64,000 bases of DNA from Chitinophagaceae bacterium (GCA_020847395.1 JADLCD010000040.1:46738-110737), one strand, 5' to 3'. Positions 25,836 through 35,310 are shown, counted from the first letter of the stretch. The notes: generated by a model from the letters alone, not told the origin. Numbers and translations: made by a program.

Positions 25836-26570
25836 ATGGGACTTGAGAACAAAATAATAGTTGTAACAGGAGGGAATGGGTTGCTGGGTTCACATATTTG
25901 TAATTACCTTCAAAAAAAAGGTGCAGTCGTAGTATCGGCAGATATAAATCAAAAAGAAGTTAATAAACTCAACCGAGTAGCTGATATTACAAATGAAAAG
26001 TCGATTGATGAGCTTATAACTAATATTGAAAGAGATTTTGGGCATATTGATGGATGGGTTAACAATGCATATCCACGAACAAAAGACTGGGGTAGTAAAT
26101 TTGAAGATATACTAATTGATTCGTGGAAAGCAAATGTTGATATGCATCTTAACGGATATTTTCTTTGCTGTAAACGTATAATTGAAAGCATGAAAAAATA
26201 TCAATTTGGCTCAATAGTAAATATGTCATCTATATATGGAATTGTTGGTCCTGACTTTACTATTTATGAAGGAACATCAATGACAATGCCAGCGGCTTAT
26301 TCTGCTATAAAAGGAGGCTTAATAAACTTCACAAGATATTTAGCTTCATACGTTGGTTCATATAATATCAGAGTAAATGCCGTTTCGCCTGGTGGCATTT
26401 TTGATAACCAGCCTTCTGTATTCATTAAACAATACGAGAAAAAAGTTCCTTTAAAACGATTAGGACAACCCCAGGATATAGCACCGGGAGTTGCTTTTTT
26501 GTTATCTGACGAAGCATCCTATATTACCGGCCATAATTTAGTAATTGATGGAGGGTGGACAGCCATTTAA
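25836..26570 (+). CDS. ptmA: SDR oxidoreductase, PtmA-like
   Basis: A 244-residue classical short-chain dehydrogenase. The cofactor motif is TGGNGLLGSHI, followed by GWVNNAYPR, the catalytic Ser in NMSSIYGI, and Y-x3-K in YSAIKGG near residue 155. The end ITGHNLVIDGGWTAI is typical of the family. PtmA relatives accompany PtmB and PtmE in Campylobacter-type legionaminate loci. It starts 6 bp after the aminotransferase, so a paired oxidation/transamination of a hydroxyl is plausible, but the substrate is not known. Confidence 0.83.
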   Translation: MGLENKIIVVTGGNGLLGSHICNYLQKKGAVVVSADINQKEVNKLNRVADITNEKSIDELITNIERDFGHIDGWVNNAYPRTKDWGSKFEDILIDSWKANVDMHLNGYFLCCKRIIESMKKYQFGSIVNMSSIYGIVGPDFTIYEGTSMTMPAAYSAIKGGLINFTRYLASYVGSYNIRVNAVSPGGIFDNQPSVFIKQYEKKVPLKRLGQPQDIAPGVAFLLSDEASYITGHNLVIDGGWTAI

Positions 26571-26572
26571 AT

Positions 26573-27979
26573 ATGGACAAAATTTTTGAAATAGAAGAAA
26601 GGTATCCTGAAGCAAATAATTTACAGGTTAATGGAATTAATATTTGGCCACTTTACAGATATATTCTAAGGTTCCTTTTAATTAGAAATTCCACCGCTTC
26701 CAAAATTGTTTACAACAAAAGTAATCTGTCCGCACTTTTTCACCGGAGTTACAATAGCCTGAAGATTTTTGGGAAAATAGTTATTGAAATTCCAAAATTC
26801 AAAAAATGGTTCTCGCGGTATGACTATATAGTTTTTTCTAATTCGTTAGAGCATAAAAAAATCGGAGACATAACCATTGATAAACTTGCTACAGGTATTA
26901 TTAATGAGCTTGGAGAAAGCAAAGTCCTATTAATAAATTATCCTGGAGACATTCAAAAAAAGCAATCACTCTCGCATAAATATGTCTTAGATGGATCTAT
27001 TATCAATCAAATTGCAAGGTTGTTTGTTGCGTTTACTATATATCCAGACAGCAAACGGGATACTTTTATTAATGGAATAAAACTTAATTATAATCTCTTT
27101 GATACGGGAATAAATGATATTTACTTCTTTTTTAGGAAAAATAAAGTCCTCTCTTTTTTATTAAAGCGATGGCAACCTAAATGTATATTTACCAGTTGTT
27201 ACACCTATTATTCTGAAGTATATACATCAAAAAAGTTAGGCATTAAAACTGTTGAATTACAACATGGCATAATTAGTCCGTTACATCCAGGATATGAATC
27301 TAGATTAAAACTAAATCAAGCATTTACTGCCGATAGTCTTTGGACTTTTGGGAAGAATAGTATTCGAGATGTAAGTAATAATGTTATTGAAAGAGCGCAT
27401 ATTTCTATAATAGGTAACTATTATATTGAAAAACTGGCAACATTGCCATATAATGAGGATATAATAAAAAGAGTTTCACAATTCAGAAAATCAGTTTGTA
27501 TACCAACAGATTATATTACAGAAACTCATATTCTTGAGTTTATTATACCAGTGGCTTCTACATTAAAAGACATAGGGTTTTTTGTTATTCCAAGAGCATC
27601 GCTATCTGAAACCTTACAACAAAAAATTAAGAGTATTAAAAATATAATAATTGTTAGGGATACACCCTTTCAGGAATTTGTCAGGCATTGTACTTTTCAT
27701 ACTGCTACAAATTCAACATGCTGTCTTGAAGCGTTGAGTTTAGGAGTACGTAACATATTGATTAACGATGATAATGTAGCATATCAATTTTATTCACAGT
27801 TGACAGATACGAGATTCACCAAATTTGTTTTAACTATAGAAGAATATATAACAGCAGTAGAAACAAATGAGGAGGTAAGCAAGGAATATATAATACAAAG
27901 TAATAAGGATAATTTTAGCAGCGGATATAAGGATGCAATTAAAATTGCATTAAAACAAATACCACAAAGGAATAGCTAA
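26573..27979 (+). CDS. putative GT-B glycosyltransferase, candidate nonulosonate transferase
   Basis: A protein of about 468 residues with no clear signal or membrane helix. It resembles GT-B type capsule or sialyl/Kdo-like transferases: a TVELQHGIISPLHPGY segment near residue 225 and a C-terminal HTATNSTCCLEALSLGVRNILI block that looks like a donor-binding domain. It directly follows the CMP-nonulosonate genes and precedes the flippase, which makes it the best candidate for adding the nonulosonic acid. The track start at 26555 overlaps ptmA; the ATG at 26573 just after its stop is more likely. Very AT-rich. Confidence 0.55.
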   Translation: MDKIFEIEERYPEANNLQVNGINIWPLYRYILRFLLIRNSTASKIVYNKSNLSALFHRSYNSLKIFGKIVIEIPKFKKWFSRYDYIVFSNSLEHKKIGDITIDKLATGIINELGESKVLLINYPGDIQKKQSLSHKYVLDGSIINQIARLFVAFTIYPDSKRDTFINGIKLNYNLFDTGINDIYFFFRKNKVLSFLLKRWQPKCIFTSCYTYYSEVYTSKKLGIKTVELQHGIISPLHPGYESRLKLNQAFTADSLWTFGKNSIRDVSNNVIERAHISIIGNYYIEKLATLPYNEDIIKRVSQFRKSVCIPTDYITETHILEFIIPVASTLKDIGFFVIPRASLSETLQQKIKSIKNIIIVRDTPFQEFVRHCTFHTATNSTCCLEALSLGVRNILINDDNVAYQFYSQLTDTRFTKFVLTIEEYITAVETNEEVSKEYIIQSNKDNFSSGYKDAIKIALKQIPQRNS

Positions 27980-27981
27980 TA

Positions 27982-29406
27982 ATGTTAAAGAAAATTTTTT
28001 CTCATTCATTAATCTATTCTGTTGGTCCACAATTACCCAGATTAGTTAACATTTTAGTTCTTCCTCTGATCACGCCATTTTTAAGTTCAACAGATTACGG
28101 AGTATATGGTTTGGTTACAGCATATTTAGGTGTTTTAGGAGGGCTGGGAGATTTGGGCATGGCAATAGTTATGGTAAATACTTTTTACAAACATCCGGCT
28201 CATTGGCAGATCGTTTGGCGACAAATCCACGGATATTTATTTGTCTGGTCCTTTTTATTTGCAATATTGCAAGCGCTGCTTTTGTATTTTATAATACCCA
28301 AGGAAGTTGTATTTAATTTGGGGTATATAATCCTGCTAAACTGTTTGCCTACTGCTTTTTTTAACACCACAATTACTTTTGGCTCAAGATATTACCAGTT
28401 TTCTCAAAAGCCAACTTACATCGCTGTTTTAACTGCTCTAACCGGTACAATTTCTATAATAATAAATTATGTTTCTATCGCTATTTTTCATTTGGGCTAT
28501 ATGGGTTGGTTTTTGTCATCTTTCATTACATCAGCCATTTTATTTTTATTTTATCTATACCCTGTTTTTTTTAAATATAAAATACATCCATTAATAGCAT
28601 TCAAAAAAAAATTCATCTTTAAGCATTTAAAAGTTGCCTTGCCAACTATTCCACACGATTATTCTGCGTATTTAATAAACACTTCAGACAGAATTGTATT
28701 TAATGTTGTTGGTATTGATATTGCAAAGCAAGGCAACTATAATTTAGCCTATACATTTGGCAACTATTTTGAATTTTTTGGCAACGCAGTTGGAATGGCA
28801 ATAGGTCCATTTTATACCAAGCTATTCGCGAAAAAAACGTTCAAAGCAAAACTTGATGTAAGGACTATGACATTTTTCTTTCAGGTAATCTTTCTTACAA
28901 TAGGTTTTTTGATATGCTTATGGTGCAAGGAGTTATTTTTACTGTTGATAAAAAATAATGAACTAAGCCAGGCATACCCATTAGCAATTATAATAATAAT
29001 GGGCTATGTTTATCGCCCCATGTACTGGGCTTCTGCAAATCAATTATTCTTTTTAGAAAAGACAACTCAACTTTGGAAAATTTCATTTATCGCCGGTGTG
29101 CTTAACATAGGGCTCAATTTTATTTTGGTTCCCGTATATGGAATAAAAGCAGCAGCAATTACAACTTTTTTTGCTTTATTATACATGGGCTTTTCCGGGT
29201 TTTTTTTACGTGTCTATAAAGAAGAAGAATCACCACCTTATTATCCTTTACTATGGCTAAGCGGAATAATTGTGCTTTCAGGTTTAGTCTTTCTTTTACG
29301 CGATATAGCAATAGCATATAAAATAATAATAAGTATCCTTTATCTTATTTCCGGATTCTTTCTTTTTATGAAGTTCAAGCGGGAGTTAAAACAACTTTGG
29401 GCATGA
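27982..29406 (+). CDS. Wzx-type lipid-linked oligosaccharide flippase
   Basis: A 474-residue polytopic membrane protein of the MOP/PST superfamily with about 12-14 hydrophobic helices. The first helix region (HSLIYSVGPQLPRLVNILVLPLITPFLS) and STDYGVYGLVTAY are typical of Wzx/RfbX proteins. It would move undecaprenyl-linked repeat units to the periplasm for the Wzy-type polymerase encoded at 39629. It starts 2 bp after the glycosyltransferase gene and overlaps hisH by ATGA. Confidence 0.9.
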   Translation: MLKKIFSHSLIYSVGPQLPRLVNILVLPLITPFLSSTDYGVYGLVTAYLGVLGGLGDLGMAIVMVNTFYKHPAHWQIVWRQIHGYLFVWSFLFAILQALLLYFIIPKEVVFNLGYIILLNCLPTAFFNTTITFGSRYYQFSQKPTYIAVLTALTGTISIIINYVSIAIFHLGYMGWFLSSFITSAILFLFYLYPVFFKYKIHPLIAFKKKFIFKHLKVALPTIPHDYSAYLINTSDRIVFNVVGIDIAKQGNYNLAYTFGNYFEFFGNAVGMAIGPFYTKLFAKKTFKAKLDVRTMTFFFQVIFLTIGFLICLWCKELFLLLIKNNELSQAYPLAIIIIMGYVYRPMYWASANQLFFLEKTTQLWKISFIAGVLNIGLNFILVPVYGIKAAAITTFFALLYMGFSGFFLRVYKEEESPPYYPLLWLSGIIVLSGLVFLLRDIAIAYKIIISILYLISGFFLFMKFKRELKQLWA

Positions 29407-30020
29407 TAACAATTATTGATTATGGTATAGGTAACCTTACATCAATACAAAATATGCTTAAAAAAATCGGGGTTGAATCTGTTATATCAACGCAAAGAGA
29501 AGTTGTTGCAGGTGCGGATAAGCTTATTTTACCCGGAGTAGGTTCTTTTGATTATGGAATGCAACAATTACATCAAGCCGGATTTGTTGAAGTTTTGAAT
29601 GAGCGCGTTTTAAGCAAAAGGGTTCCAATACTTGGGCTATGTTTAGGCGTACAGTTATTAACAGCAAAAAGTGAGGAGGGTGTGGAAAGTGGACTTGGAT
29701 GGATAAAAGGTAAAACAATAGCATTCGATAAATCAAAATTATCATCCAATGAAAAAATACCGCATATGGGATGGTCGGAGATAAAAGGCTTTGAAAGGTC
29801 AACACTTTTTACAGGAATGTATGATGAGCCAAGATTTTATTTTGTTCATTCATACCACCTGCAACTTGAAAATACCGAAGATACACTCGCTATTACCAAC
29901 TATGGTTACGATTTTAGTGTAGGAATTGAACGCGGTAATATACTGGGTGTTCAGTTTCACCCTGAAAAAAGCCATAAGTTTGGAATGAAACTCCTGGAAA
30001 ATTTTGCAAAATATTATTAG
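29403..30020 (+). CDS. hisH: HisH-type glutamine amidotransferase (acetamidino module)
   Basis: A 205-residue class I glutaminase with catalytic Cys in LGLCLGVQLL (near residue 80) and the His-Glu pair in VQFHPEKS near the C-terminus. HisH normally supplies ammonia to HisF in histidine synthesis, but no other his gene is present. Here the pair sits in a polysaccharide operon with a WbpG/PseA-type amidotransferase, the known arrangement for making acetamidino groups on sugars. The ATG at 29403 overlaps the flippase stop as ATGA and is preferred to the TTG at 29397. hisF follows immediately. Confidence 0.9.
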   Translation: MITIIDYGIGNLTSIQNMLKKIGVESVISTQREVVAGADKLILPGVGSFDYGMQQLHQAGFVEVLNERVLSKRVPILGLCLGVQLLTAKSEEGVESGLGWIKGKTIAFDKSKLSSNEKIPHMGWSEIKGFERSTLFTGMYDEPRFYFVHSYHLQLENTEDTLAITNYGYDFSVGIERGNILGVQFHPEKSHKFGMKLLENFAKYY

Positions 30021-30785
30021 GTGAGACGGATAAGGGTGATACCAACTTTATTATTGCATAAAGGCGGATTAATTAAATCGGTAACGTTTAAAGACTATAA
30101 ATATGTTGGCGATCCTATTAATGCGGTAAAAATCTTTAATGAAAAAGAAGTTGATGAAATAGCTGTTATAGATATTGATGCAAGTCGCGAAAAACGTGGT
30201 CCGGATATAAAAAAAATTGCTGAAATCGCCAGTGAAGCATTTATACCGATGGCTTACGGAGGGGGCATTACCTCAATTGATCAGATAAAGTCAATATATT
30301 ATAATGGCATTGAAAAAGTAATCATTAATAAGGCTGCGGTGGAAACTCCCGGGTTAATTACTAAAGCTGCTAAATTATTTGGAAGCCAAAGTGTGATGGT
30401 ATCAATAGATGTGAAGAAAAGTTTCATAAAAGGATCCAGAGTTTATACAGATAATGGTAAAACAAATACAGGACTTTCACCTATTGATTTTGCTAAACAG
30501 ATGGAAGATGCCGGAGCAGGAGAAATACTACTAACCAGCATTGATAAAGACGGCTCTTTTGAAGGATATGACTATGAATTAATACAAAAAGTCAGCAGTG
30601 TATTAAATATTCCACTTATTGCCTGTGGAGGGGCCTCTGGTGTAGAAGATTTTAAGAAAGCAATTCAATCTGGAGCATCTGCTGTTGCCGCGGGAAGCAT
30701 GTTCGTTTTTCAACGTCCGCACAGAGCCGTACTAATAAGTTATCCATCTCAGCAGGCACTTAAAGATCAATTATATAATTTGTGA
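30021..30785 (+). CDS. hisF: HisF2/AglZ-type cyclase-like protein (acetamidino module)
   Basis: A 254-residue TIM barrel of the HisF2 subgroup used in acetamidino sugar modification. It starts with a GTG directly after the hisH stop. The N-terminus RVIPTLLLHKGGLIKSVTF differs from true HisF (IPCLDV), as in that subgroup. IDIDASREKRGPD, AYGGGITS, and the phosphate-binding ACGGASGVEDF and AAGSMFVF loops are present. With HisH it would deliver ammonia to the WbpG-type protein at 34131. Its stop overlaps the next gene's GTG. Confidence 0.9.
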   Translation: MRRIRVIPTLLLHKGGLIKSVTFKDYKYVGDPINAVKIFNEKEVDEIAVIDIDASREKRGPDIKKIAEIASEAFIPMAYGGGITSIDQIKSIYYNGIEKVIINKAAVETPGLITKAAKLFGSQSVMVSIDVKKSFIKGSRVYTDNGKTNTGLSPIDFAKQMEDAGAGEILLTSIDKDGSFEGYDYELIQKVSSVLNIPLIACGGASGVEDFKKAIQSGASAVAAGSMFVFQRPHRAVLISYPSQQALKDQLYNL

Positions 30786-33700
30786 TCTGCCCAATCAATA
30801 TACCAGGTAAAGCAATAGTTTTTTTTGTTGTTCTTACAATTACTGTATTCTCTATTCAGGCTCAGCCTGTCTCAAATGTTTTATTGGCCAGAGTGGGTAA
30901 TGCCATTAAAATTTCTAATGGATTATTAGGTATTGTAATCCCTTCCGAAAATGCATACGAAAAAGGCAAACCTTGCCCTGCTCCTATACAATCATTTATA
31001 TACAGCGACGGTTCATATTCAGATGATACTTTTAATGAGTTATCTGCCGGAGGTGTTCTAACGGGAATGAAGGTTAAAATATTGGAAAATAGCAGTCAGC
31101 AGGTAATCGTTAAAATTGAATATACATTCAATAAAAATGAATTTAAATACGGCAGCGAGGCTTATCCTGGCGGTGAGGCCGGGCCAGGTTTTTATTACTG
31201 CACTATTACAGTAAAAAAGGGAGAAAAAACCATCATTATAGAAGAAGATTCAGATAACGATATACAATACTTTGTAAAAATAAGTAACGGTTTAATGCCC
31301 AATGTGGCGCGATACAGAGGTTGGTCCTCAATAGCAATAAAATACGGTTATGAGACACCTGGGAAAGTATATCGACCTGAAAACGAAAGAGGATATCCTT
31401 TGGATGCTACTATAGATCTTGATTATTCTACTTCGTTTTCTTATCCTTCACTGGTTTTGTGGGAACCTGCAGGGGGAGAACAAAACTCAGGTAGGTATTG
31501 GCAGGTTTTTAATAATAAAGCAAACCCCAACTCAAATCTGTTTGGCTTTTTTCAGGGCAAGCCAAACAGGTTGATGGGAGGAAAATTCTCAGGAGTGCAG
31601 TTACAGGTTTATTCAAAAGATAAGTCGCCCGAGAAAAAAGAGTTTGCAGATATAAAAGTTTTTATTCAACGCAGAGGACCCGACAATTCATGGTTTCCGA
31701 GAAAACGGTTTCAATGGGTGGCATTCATCAGTAAAAAATCAGATGTTCGTTCACCAGAACAGCAGCAACCCATAGCGAATGAGCTTAATAAAATCTCAGG
31801 GCTTGGCACTGTTATAAAATCGTATAAATTAAACCCGGTGAAAGTTGTACCCGCTTTTTATAAAGGGGCTGTATACATGCCGGAAGAACAGGTAGCTGCA
31901 TTATACACAAAAATAAAAACCGATGAAACATTCTATAAATATATATGTGCGCTCGAAAGCAGCGGCAAACCAATTTTTGATGCCTGGCGTTATCCGGATT
32001 CGGCAAAATCATTAATAAAAAGATTAATTGATCTGGGAAACAATCTTCAACAGATATATGAAACTGGCGAAGGAACTTATAGTTTTGCACTACGTTATTG
32101 GATGGGAACACTACAATTTAAAACTTATGCGTTATATGCTTCATGCATTTTTGCTGATAAAACTATTAAATTATCCAATGAAGAAAAAAAAGGCTTAGAA
32201 CAATTCATAGCTATGCTGGCGAGAATAGTATGGGACGATAATAATGTGCCTCTTTTTGAAAAATCTGGCGTAAACTTCGGACCAGCTAATATGTCCTTCC
32301 AGTATCGTAACAATGGAAGAATATTTTTTTCTCTATTACTTGCAAACGATCCTGAATTTTCAGACAGGGCAAAAGATGCGTTGAAAAAGGTTAATGAAGA
32401 TATAAATCAGTCAATTTATGAAAATGGATCCAGCTTCGGCTCACCACATTATACACAGGCAACACTTGATCCTATATTATTTTCAATGCTGCAATTAAAA
32501 CAGGCTGGCATAGCCGATTTGTTTAAAACCAATCCTAAAGTAAAACAATTCGCAAGGTTTTATACAACGCTTATTACTCCTCCCTCTGTAAGATTCAGCG
32601 GCAACCGAAAACTTATTTCGTTTGGCGATGGCTCTGAAGAAAGTGCTGCAACATTTGCATTATTGGCTACAGGATTAAAAAATGTAGATCCAGATTTAAG
32701 TGCTACACTAAATTATATTTTTAACAATGGTCCCCAAAGGTTTACATTGTCGGGATTAACAAGTCTTGCAGTTGATCTTACCAATAAAAATACTGGAAAG
32801 TTTACAGCAACCACATCCAATTATTGTGGTTATATTTCGCATTTTCGTTCAGGGTTAAACACAGAAAATGAAACTGCTGTATGGATTTTAAATGGTGACT
32901 CTTTGTATGATCATAGAAATGACGATGCAGGCGAAATAGCTATATATGCATTAAACGCGCCATTATCTTTAAGCCGAAGTTCATTTTATTATCCGTCGGC
33001 TACTGATTCGAGAATCAGGTCTGTAGTGGTGCCAGAAAAAAAATTTCCTGAATGGAACCAGTCAGCACAACCTATAAATGAACGGTCGCTAACTAATAGA
33101 ACCTGGCCACAGTCGTTCCTAAACTCGTTCGTTAATTTAGGTATTGCAAGTTCTGCAAGCATATCAATGAAAACAAAAGAAGGAACGTTGTGGAACAGGA
33201 AAATAAGCTCGATCAATTTATATAATGATCTGCCAATTATTATTTTTTATGATAGTGTTTCCGGAAATGCATCAAATGTCTGGAGTATGATGATGATGTC
33301 TGAGGGAGCTATAGAAACCCCTCTGGGATTAGTTACTCCAGAAAAAATGCTTTATAATAACAACTCGTCAAAACAATTACCTAAATCAACCCCCCAAAAA
33401 ACATTAAAAAACGGGCTTAATAAATTTGTATTTACAGGGCAAAAATGGATTGCACATCCATCAAAAGGCATTAACTGGAATTTATATGCCGTTTCTAAGA
33501 CACAAACAGATTTTACAATGGCTGAATGGGCCACTACCTGGCAAAATGATATTGAAGTTTTGGAATTTCTTAAAACCAATAAAAGTCAATATTTCGAAGA
33601 TCAACAAATAATAAGGCTTAGAAGCGATAAACCTTTTTTTAATTTTGTTCTTCCATATGCAAAAGGAACGAATCCATATAGCGATCAAAATGTGAGGTAT

Positions 33701-34096
33701 CTTGGCAACAACATAGTAGAATTAGCCCAACATAATATGCAGATAGTGATAAATCCTTTCTATTATTGCGGTGAAGATGCTGATAGGGTTGTTTTAGGAT
33801 TATTATCAGAGAATGGAGAATGTAATTATGAAGGATTCAGTATTTCAGGGGGGTATATTGAATTGGAGTATAAAGAGGATATTGTAAAAATTAGAATACA
33901 TGGAAACGCAGGTACAAGAAAAGTTAAGCTGCCCTTCCAGGTATCTACCGCCTTAAATCAAAAAGAAGTTGAAGTGAATAATATTGGAACACAAGAATGC
34001 ATCGTGAACATAAAATACACATCCGGTAGTTTAGATCTGCCCAATGGAAGTTCAGGCTATATTAAATATTCTTTCAATAAAAGGCGGGAAAAGTAA
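30782..34096 (+). CDS. large secreted protein, heparinase II/III-like (putative polysaccharide lyase)
   Basis: An 1104-residue exported protein. The GTG start overlaps the hisF stop (GTGA) and is followed by a signal peptide ending around SIQAQP (residue ~28). There is no lipobox and no sorting tail. The middle (~330-620) is helix-rich with a GSSFGSPHYTQ segment, and SLYDHRNDDAGEIAIYALNAPL (near 710) resembles the core of heparinase II/III beta-sandwich domains. The last ~350 residues are beta-rich. It may trim or degrade the locus's own polymer in the periplasm, as AlgL does for alginate. The family assignment is by pattern only. Confidence 0.5.
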   Translation: MICPINIPGKAIVFFVVLTITVFSIQAQPVSNVLLARVGNAIKISNGLLGIVIPSENAYEKGKPCPAPIQSFIYSDGSYSDDTFNELSAGGVLTGMKVKILENSSQQVIVKIEYTFNKNEFKYGSEAYPGGEAGPGFYYCTITVKKGEKTIIIEEDSDNDIQYFVKISNGLMPNVARYRGWSSIAIKYGYETPGKVYRPENERGYPLDATIDLDYSTSFSYPSLVLWEPAGGEQNSGRYWQVFNNKANPNSNLFGFFQGKPNRLMGGKFSGVQLQVYSKDKSPEKKEFADIKVFIQRRGPDNSWFPRKRFQWVAFISKKSDVRSPEQQQPIANELNKISGLGTVIKSYKLNPVKVVPAFYKGAVYMPEEQVAALYTKIKTDETFYKYICALESSGKPIFDAWRYPDSAKSLIKRLIDLGNNLQQIYETGEGTYSFALRYWMGTLQFKTYALYASCIFADKTIKLSNEEKKGLEQFIAMLARIVWDDNNVPLFEKSGVNFGPANMSFQYRNNGRIFFSLLLANDPEFSDRAKDALKKVNEDINQSIYENGSSFGSPHYTQATLDPILFSMLQLKQAGIADLFKTNPKVKQFARFYTTLITPPSVRFSGNRKLISFGDGSEESAATFALLATGLKNVDPDLSATLNYIFNNGPQRFTLSGLTSLAVDLTNKNTGKFTATTSNYCGYISHFRSGLNTENETAVWILNGDSLYDHRNDDAGEIAIYALNAPLSLSRSSFYYPSATDSRIRSVVVPEKKFPEWNQSAQPINERSLTNRTWPQSFLNSFVNLGIASSASISMKTKEGTLWNRKISSINLYNDLPIIIFYDSVSGNASNVWSMMMMSEGAIETPLGLVTPEKMLYNNNSSKQLPKSTPQKTLKNGLNKFVFTGQKWIAHPSKGINWNLYAVSKTQTDFTMAEWATTWQNDIEVLEFLKTNKSQYFEDQQIIRLRSDKPFFNFVLPYAKGTNPYSDQNVRYLGNNIVELAQHNMQIVINPFYYCGEDADRVVLGLLSENGECNYEGFSISGGYIELEYKEDIVKIRIHGNAGTRKVKLPFQVSTALNQKEVEVNNIGTQECIVNIKYTSGSLDLPNGSSGYIKYSFNKRREK

Positions 34097-34130
34097 ATAG
34101 CCTAAGTATAAAATAAAAGAAAGCAGGAGT

Positions 34131-35306
34131 ATGAGAATGTATGATGAGGAAAAATTAAAATTGAGTATTACAGCAAATTTTGGACGACCGTATCAGCAAT
34201 GCAGCATAAGCGTGATGGATACAATTGCTGACCCTGATATTACTTTTGATTCAAAAGGAATTTCAAACTATTATTACGAGTATAAAGCCAAAGAAAAAGC
34301 AGAAGTTCCCAAGGGTGTGGAGGCACAAAAAAAGCTCGAGGAAGTTGTAAACCTGATAAAGGAAAGGGGAAAGAATAATAAGTATGACTGTATAACAGGG
34401 GTAAGTGGAGGAGTTGACAGCACATATCTTGCATATATGGCAAAAAAGCTTGGACTTAAACCGTTAATAGTACATTTTGATAATGGCTGGAATTCTGAGT
34501 TGGCGGTAAAGAACATTGAAAATATTATTTCTAAGCTTGGGTTTGATTTGTATACACTTGTAGTAGATTGGGAAGAGTTTAAAGATATTCAATTGGCTTA
34601 TCTTAAAGCTTCGGTTATTGATATAGAAGCGATAACCGATCATGCCATTATTGGAACTTTATACAAACTTGCGGCAGAAAATAATATTAAATATATTTTA
34701 AGCGGCGCTAATGTGGTAACAGAGAATACGCTTCCAAAGAGTTGGATATTTAATAAAATCGATCATGTAAACATTAAAGATATTCATGATCGCTACGGTT
34801 CGGTAAAGTTGAAAACATACCCTCTATTTAATGCTACTAAGAAAAGATTATACACCAGGCTTAAGAATATTGAAAGTGTGTATTTATTGAATTATCTGCC
34901 ATATACTAAGAAGAATGTTAAGGAGCTTATCAAAAACGAATTAGATTGGAAAGATTACGGAGGAAAGCATTATGAATCAATTTTTACAAGGTTTTATCAG
35001 GGATATATTCTTCCGGTAAAATTTGGTGTAGATAAAAGAAAAGCGCACCTGTCTGACCTGATATTTTCCGGGCAAATTTCAAAAGAAGAAGCGTTAGAGG
35101 AGTTAAAAAAATCTATTTACGATCAAGCTCAGCTCAACACAGATCGTGATTTTGTGTTAAAAAAATTTAATCTTACGGAAAAGGAATTTGAACAGATCCT
35201 TGATCTCCCAAGAAAAGAACATGCCGAATTCAAAACTGAAAAAGGTTTCTGGGAAAAATATCCATTATTAAAACCGCTGAAATTTATAACCGCACTAACC
35301 AGGTAA
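34131..35306 (+). CDS. WbpG/PseA-type N-acetyl sugar amidotransferase, zinc cysteines lost
   Basis: A 391-residue PP-loop ATPase of the N-acetyl sugar amidotransferase family. The ATP-binding SGGVDSTYLAYMAKKLGL is near residue 92, and GANVVTENTLPKSW near residue 200 is a family feature. These enzymes use HisH/HisF ammonia to turn a sugar N-acetyl into an acetamidino group. Family members usually begin with a C-x2-C...C-x2-C site (QCTRCVMDT...GVCNHC). Here only Cys24 remains; the other positions are Ser27, Ser45 and Tyr48, so zinc binding is probably lost. It is separated from hisF by the 3.3-kb lyase-like gene. Confidence 0.88.
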   Translation: MRMYDEEKLKLSITANFGRPYQQCSISVMDTIADPDITFDSKGISNYYYEYKAKEKAEVPKGVEAQKKLEEVVNLIKERGKNNKYDCITGVSGGVDSTYLAYMAKKLGLKPLIVHFDNGWNSELAVKNIENIISKLGFDLYTLVVDWEEFKDIQLAYLKASVIDIEAITDHAIIGTLYKLAAENNIKYILSGANVVTENTLPKSWIFNKIDHVNIKDIHDRYGSVKLKTYPLFNATKKRLYTRLKNIESVYLLNYLPYTKKNVKELIKNELDWKDYGGKHYESIFTRFYQGYILPVKFGVDKRKAHLSDLIFSGQISKEEALEELKKSIYDQAQLNTDRDFVLKKFNLTEKEFEQILDLPRKEHAEFKTEKGFWEKYPLLKPLKFITALTR

Positions 35307-35310
35307 TTGC

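Noticed and set aside
29403-30785. hisH and hisF as part of a histidine biosynthesis operon
   Set aside because: No other his gene is nearby, the HisF N-terminus differs from true HisF, and a WbpG/PseA-type partner is in the same operon.
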